Assembly (NCBI GenBank): GCA_022820365.1
Contig: JAJEFO010000061.1
Span: 58,610 to 122,609 of the forward strand
Direction: 5' to 3'
Source: Silicimonas sp.
GTDB taxonomy: Bacteria; Pseudomonadota; Alphaproteobacteria; Rhodobacterales; Rhodobacteraceae
DNA: 64,000 nt
Shown: positions 63,882-64,000 of the stretch, piece after piece
Layout of the letters: each line of letters begins with the position of its first letter
Position numbering within the stretch: position 1 is the first letter of the stretch
The notes under the pieces: generated by a model
The model's database searches: none
Told to the model about the DNA's origin: nothing
What the model saw: only the letters and a program-made list of their open reading frames with translations
Program-made: the position numbers and the translations under genes

Positions 63882-64000
63882 TCCGATCCGTCTGGCAGGT
63901 TTTTTCCCGGATAGTTTCGTGCACGGATTGCCGGATTTCCGAGACAACGCGGGAAGCCGGGATTCCGAGGCGGCTGATCCTCTTTCCCGGCAGACGCCCT

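Overview
The window looks like a chromosomal segment of a GC-rich alphaproteobacterium, most likely a marine-type Rhodobacterales (Roseobacter-like). The basis is gene content read by eye: a DUF2312 (GapR-type) protein, an ScfR-type XRE/DUF2083 regulator, a symporter-histidine kinase, four types of ABC importer and a hisB-hisH pair. No rRNA, CRISPR array or replication origin was seen. Two tRNA genes are present (Thr-TGT and Gly-TCC).

Left part (1-19.5 kb). A 5'-truncated GH88 unsaturated-uronide hydrolase is followed by about 1 kb without a gene. Next come an HTH/PIN toxin-antitoxin pair, a peroxiredoxin-like protein, a DjlA-type TerB/J-domain protein that appears to start at CTG, and an FBP-type zinc protein. 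A minus-strand oligopeptide-type ABC importer (solute-binding protein, two permeases, two ATPases) lies downstream of a sulfatase/phosphonate monoester hydrolase. Divergent from that hydrolase is a class-III PLP enzyme resembling the aminophosphonate lyase PbfA. An orphan DNA methyltransferase and a parDE module follow.

Middle (19.5-31.1 kb). A minus-strand catabolic cluster encodes a URO-D-fold protein, a hydroxypyruvate-isomerase-like TIM barrel, a zinc alcohol dehydrogenase, a class-III aminotransferase and a complete CUT1-type ABC importer. A LysR regulator is divergent from it. The substrate is unknown, probably a small nitrogen-containing compound. tRNA-Thr and a Phd/VapC module follow.

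Central locus (31.3-46 kb). After a two-lobed Fe(III)-type permease and a GapR-like protein comes a likely short-chain-carboxylate locus. It holds a sodium/solute symporter-histidine kinase (CrbS/CbrA architecture), a small membrane protein, a receiver-only response regulator, an ScfR-type regulator, a five-gene Liv-type ABC importer with a Tat-exported binding protein, and acetyl-CoA synthetase (acs). TTTGCAA-like boxes lie between the ScfR gene and the importer operon.

Right part (46.3-64 kb). hisB-hisH is followed not by hisA/hisF but by an unusual secreted protein in which two Cache-like sensory units are joined to an autotransporter-type beta-barrel. Then come an ISAzo13 transposase remnant, an acyl-CoA synthetase, an ABC exporter, tRNA-Gly, a stand-alone protein resembling the XPB/Ssl2 helicase-associated domain, a decayed Uma2 endonuclease, and a type I polyketide synthase (KS-AT-DH) that stops abruptly just inside its next domain near the window end.

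A recurring design is visible: in all three ABC operons containing a binding-protein gene, that gene is followed by a perfect GC-rich inverted repeat without a T-tract. This is the arrangement expected where the binding protein must be made in excess of the membrane components.
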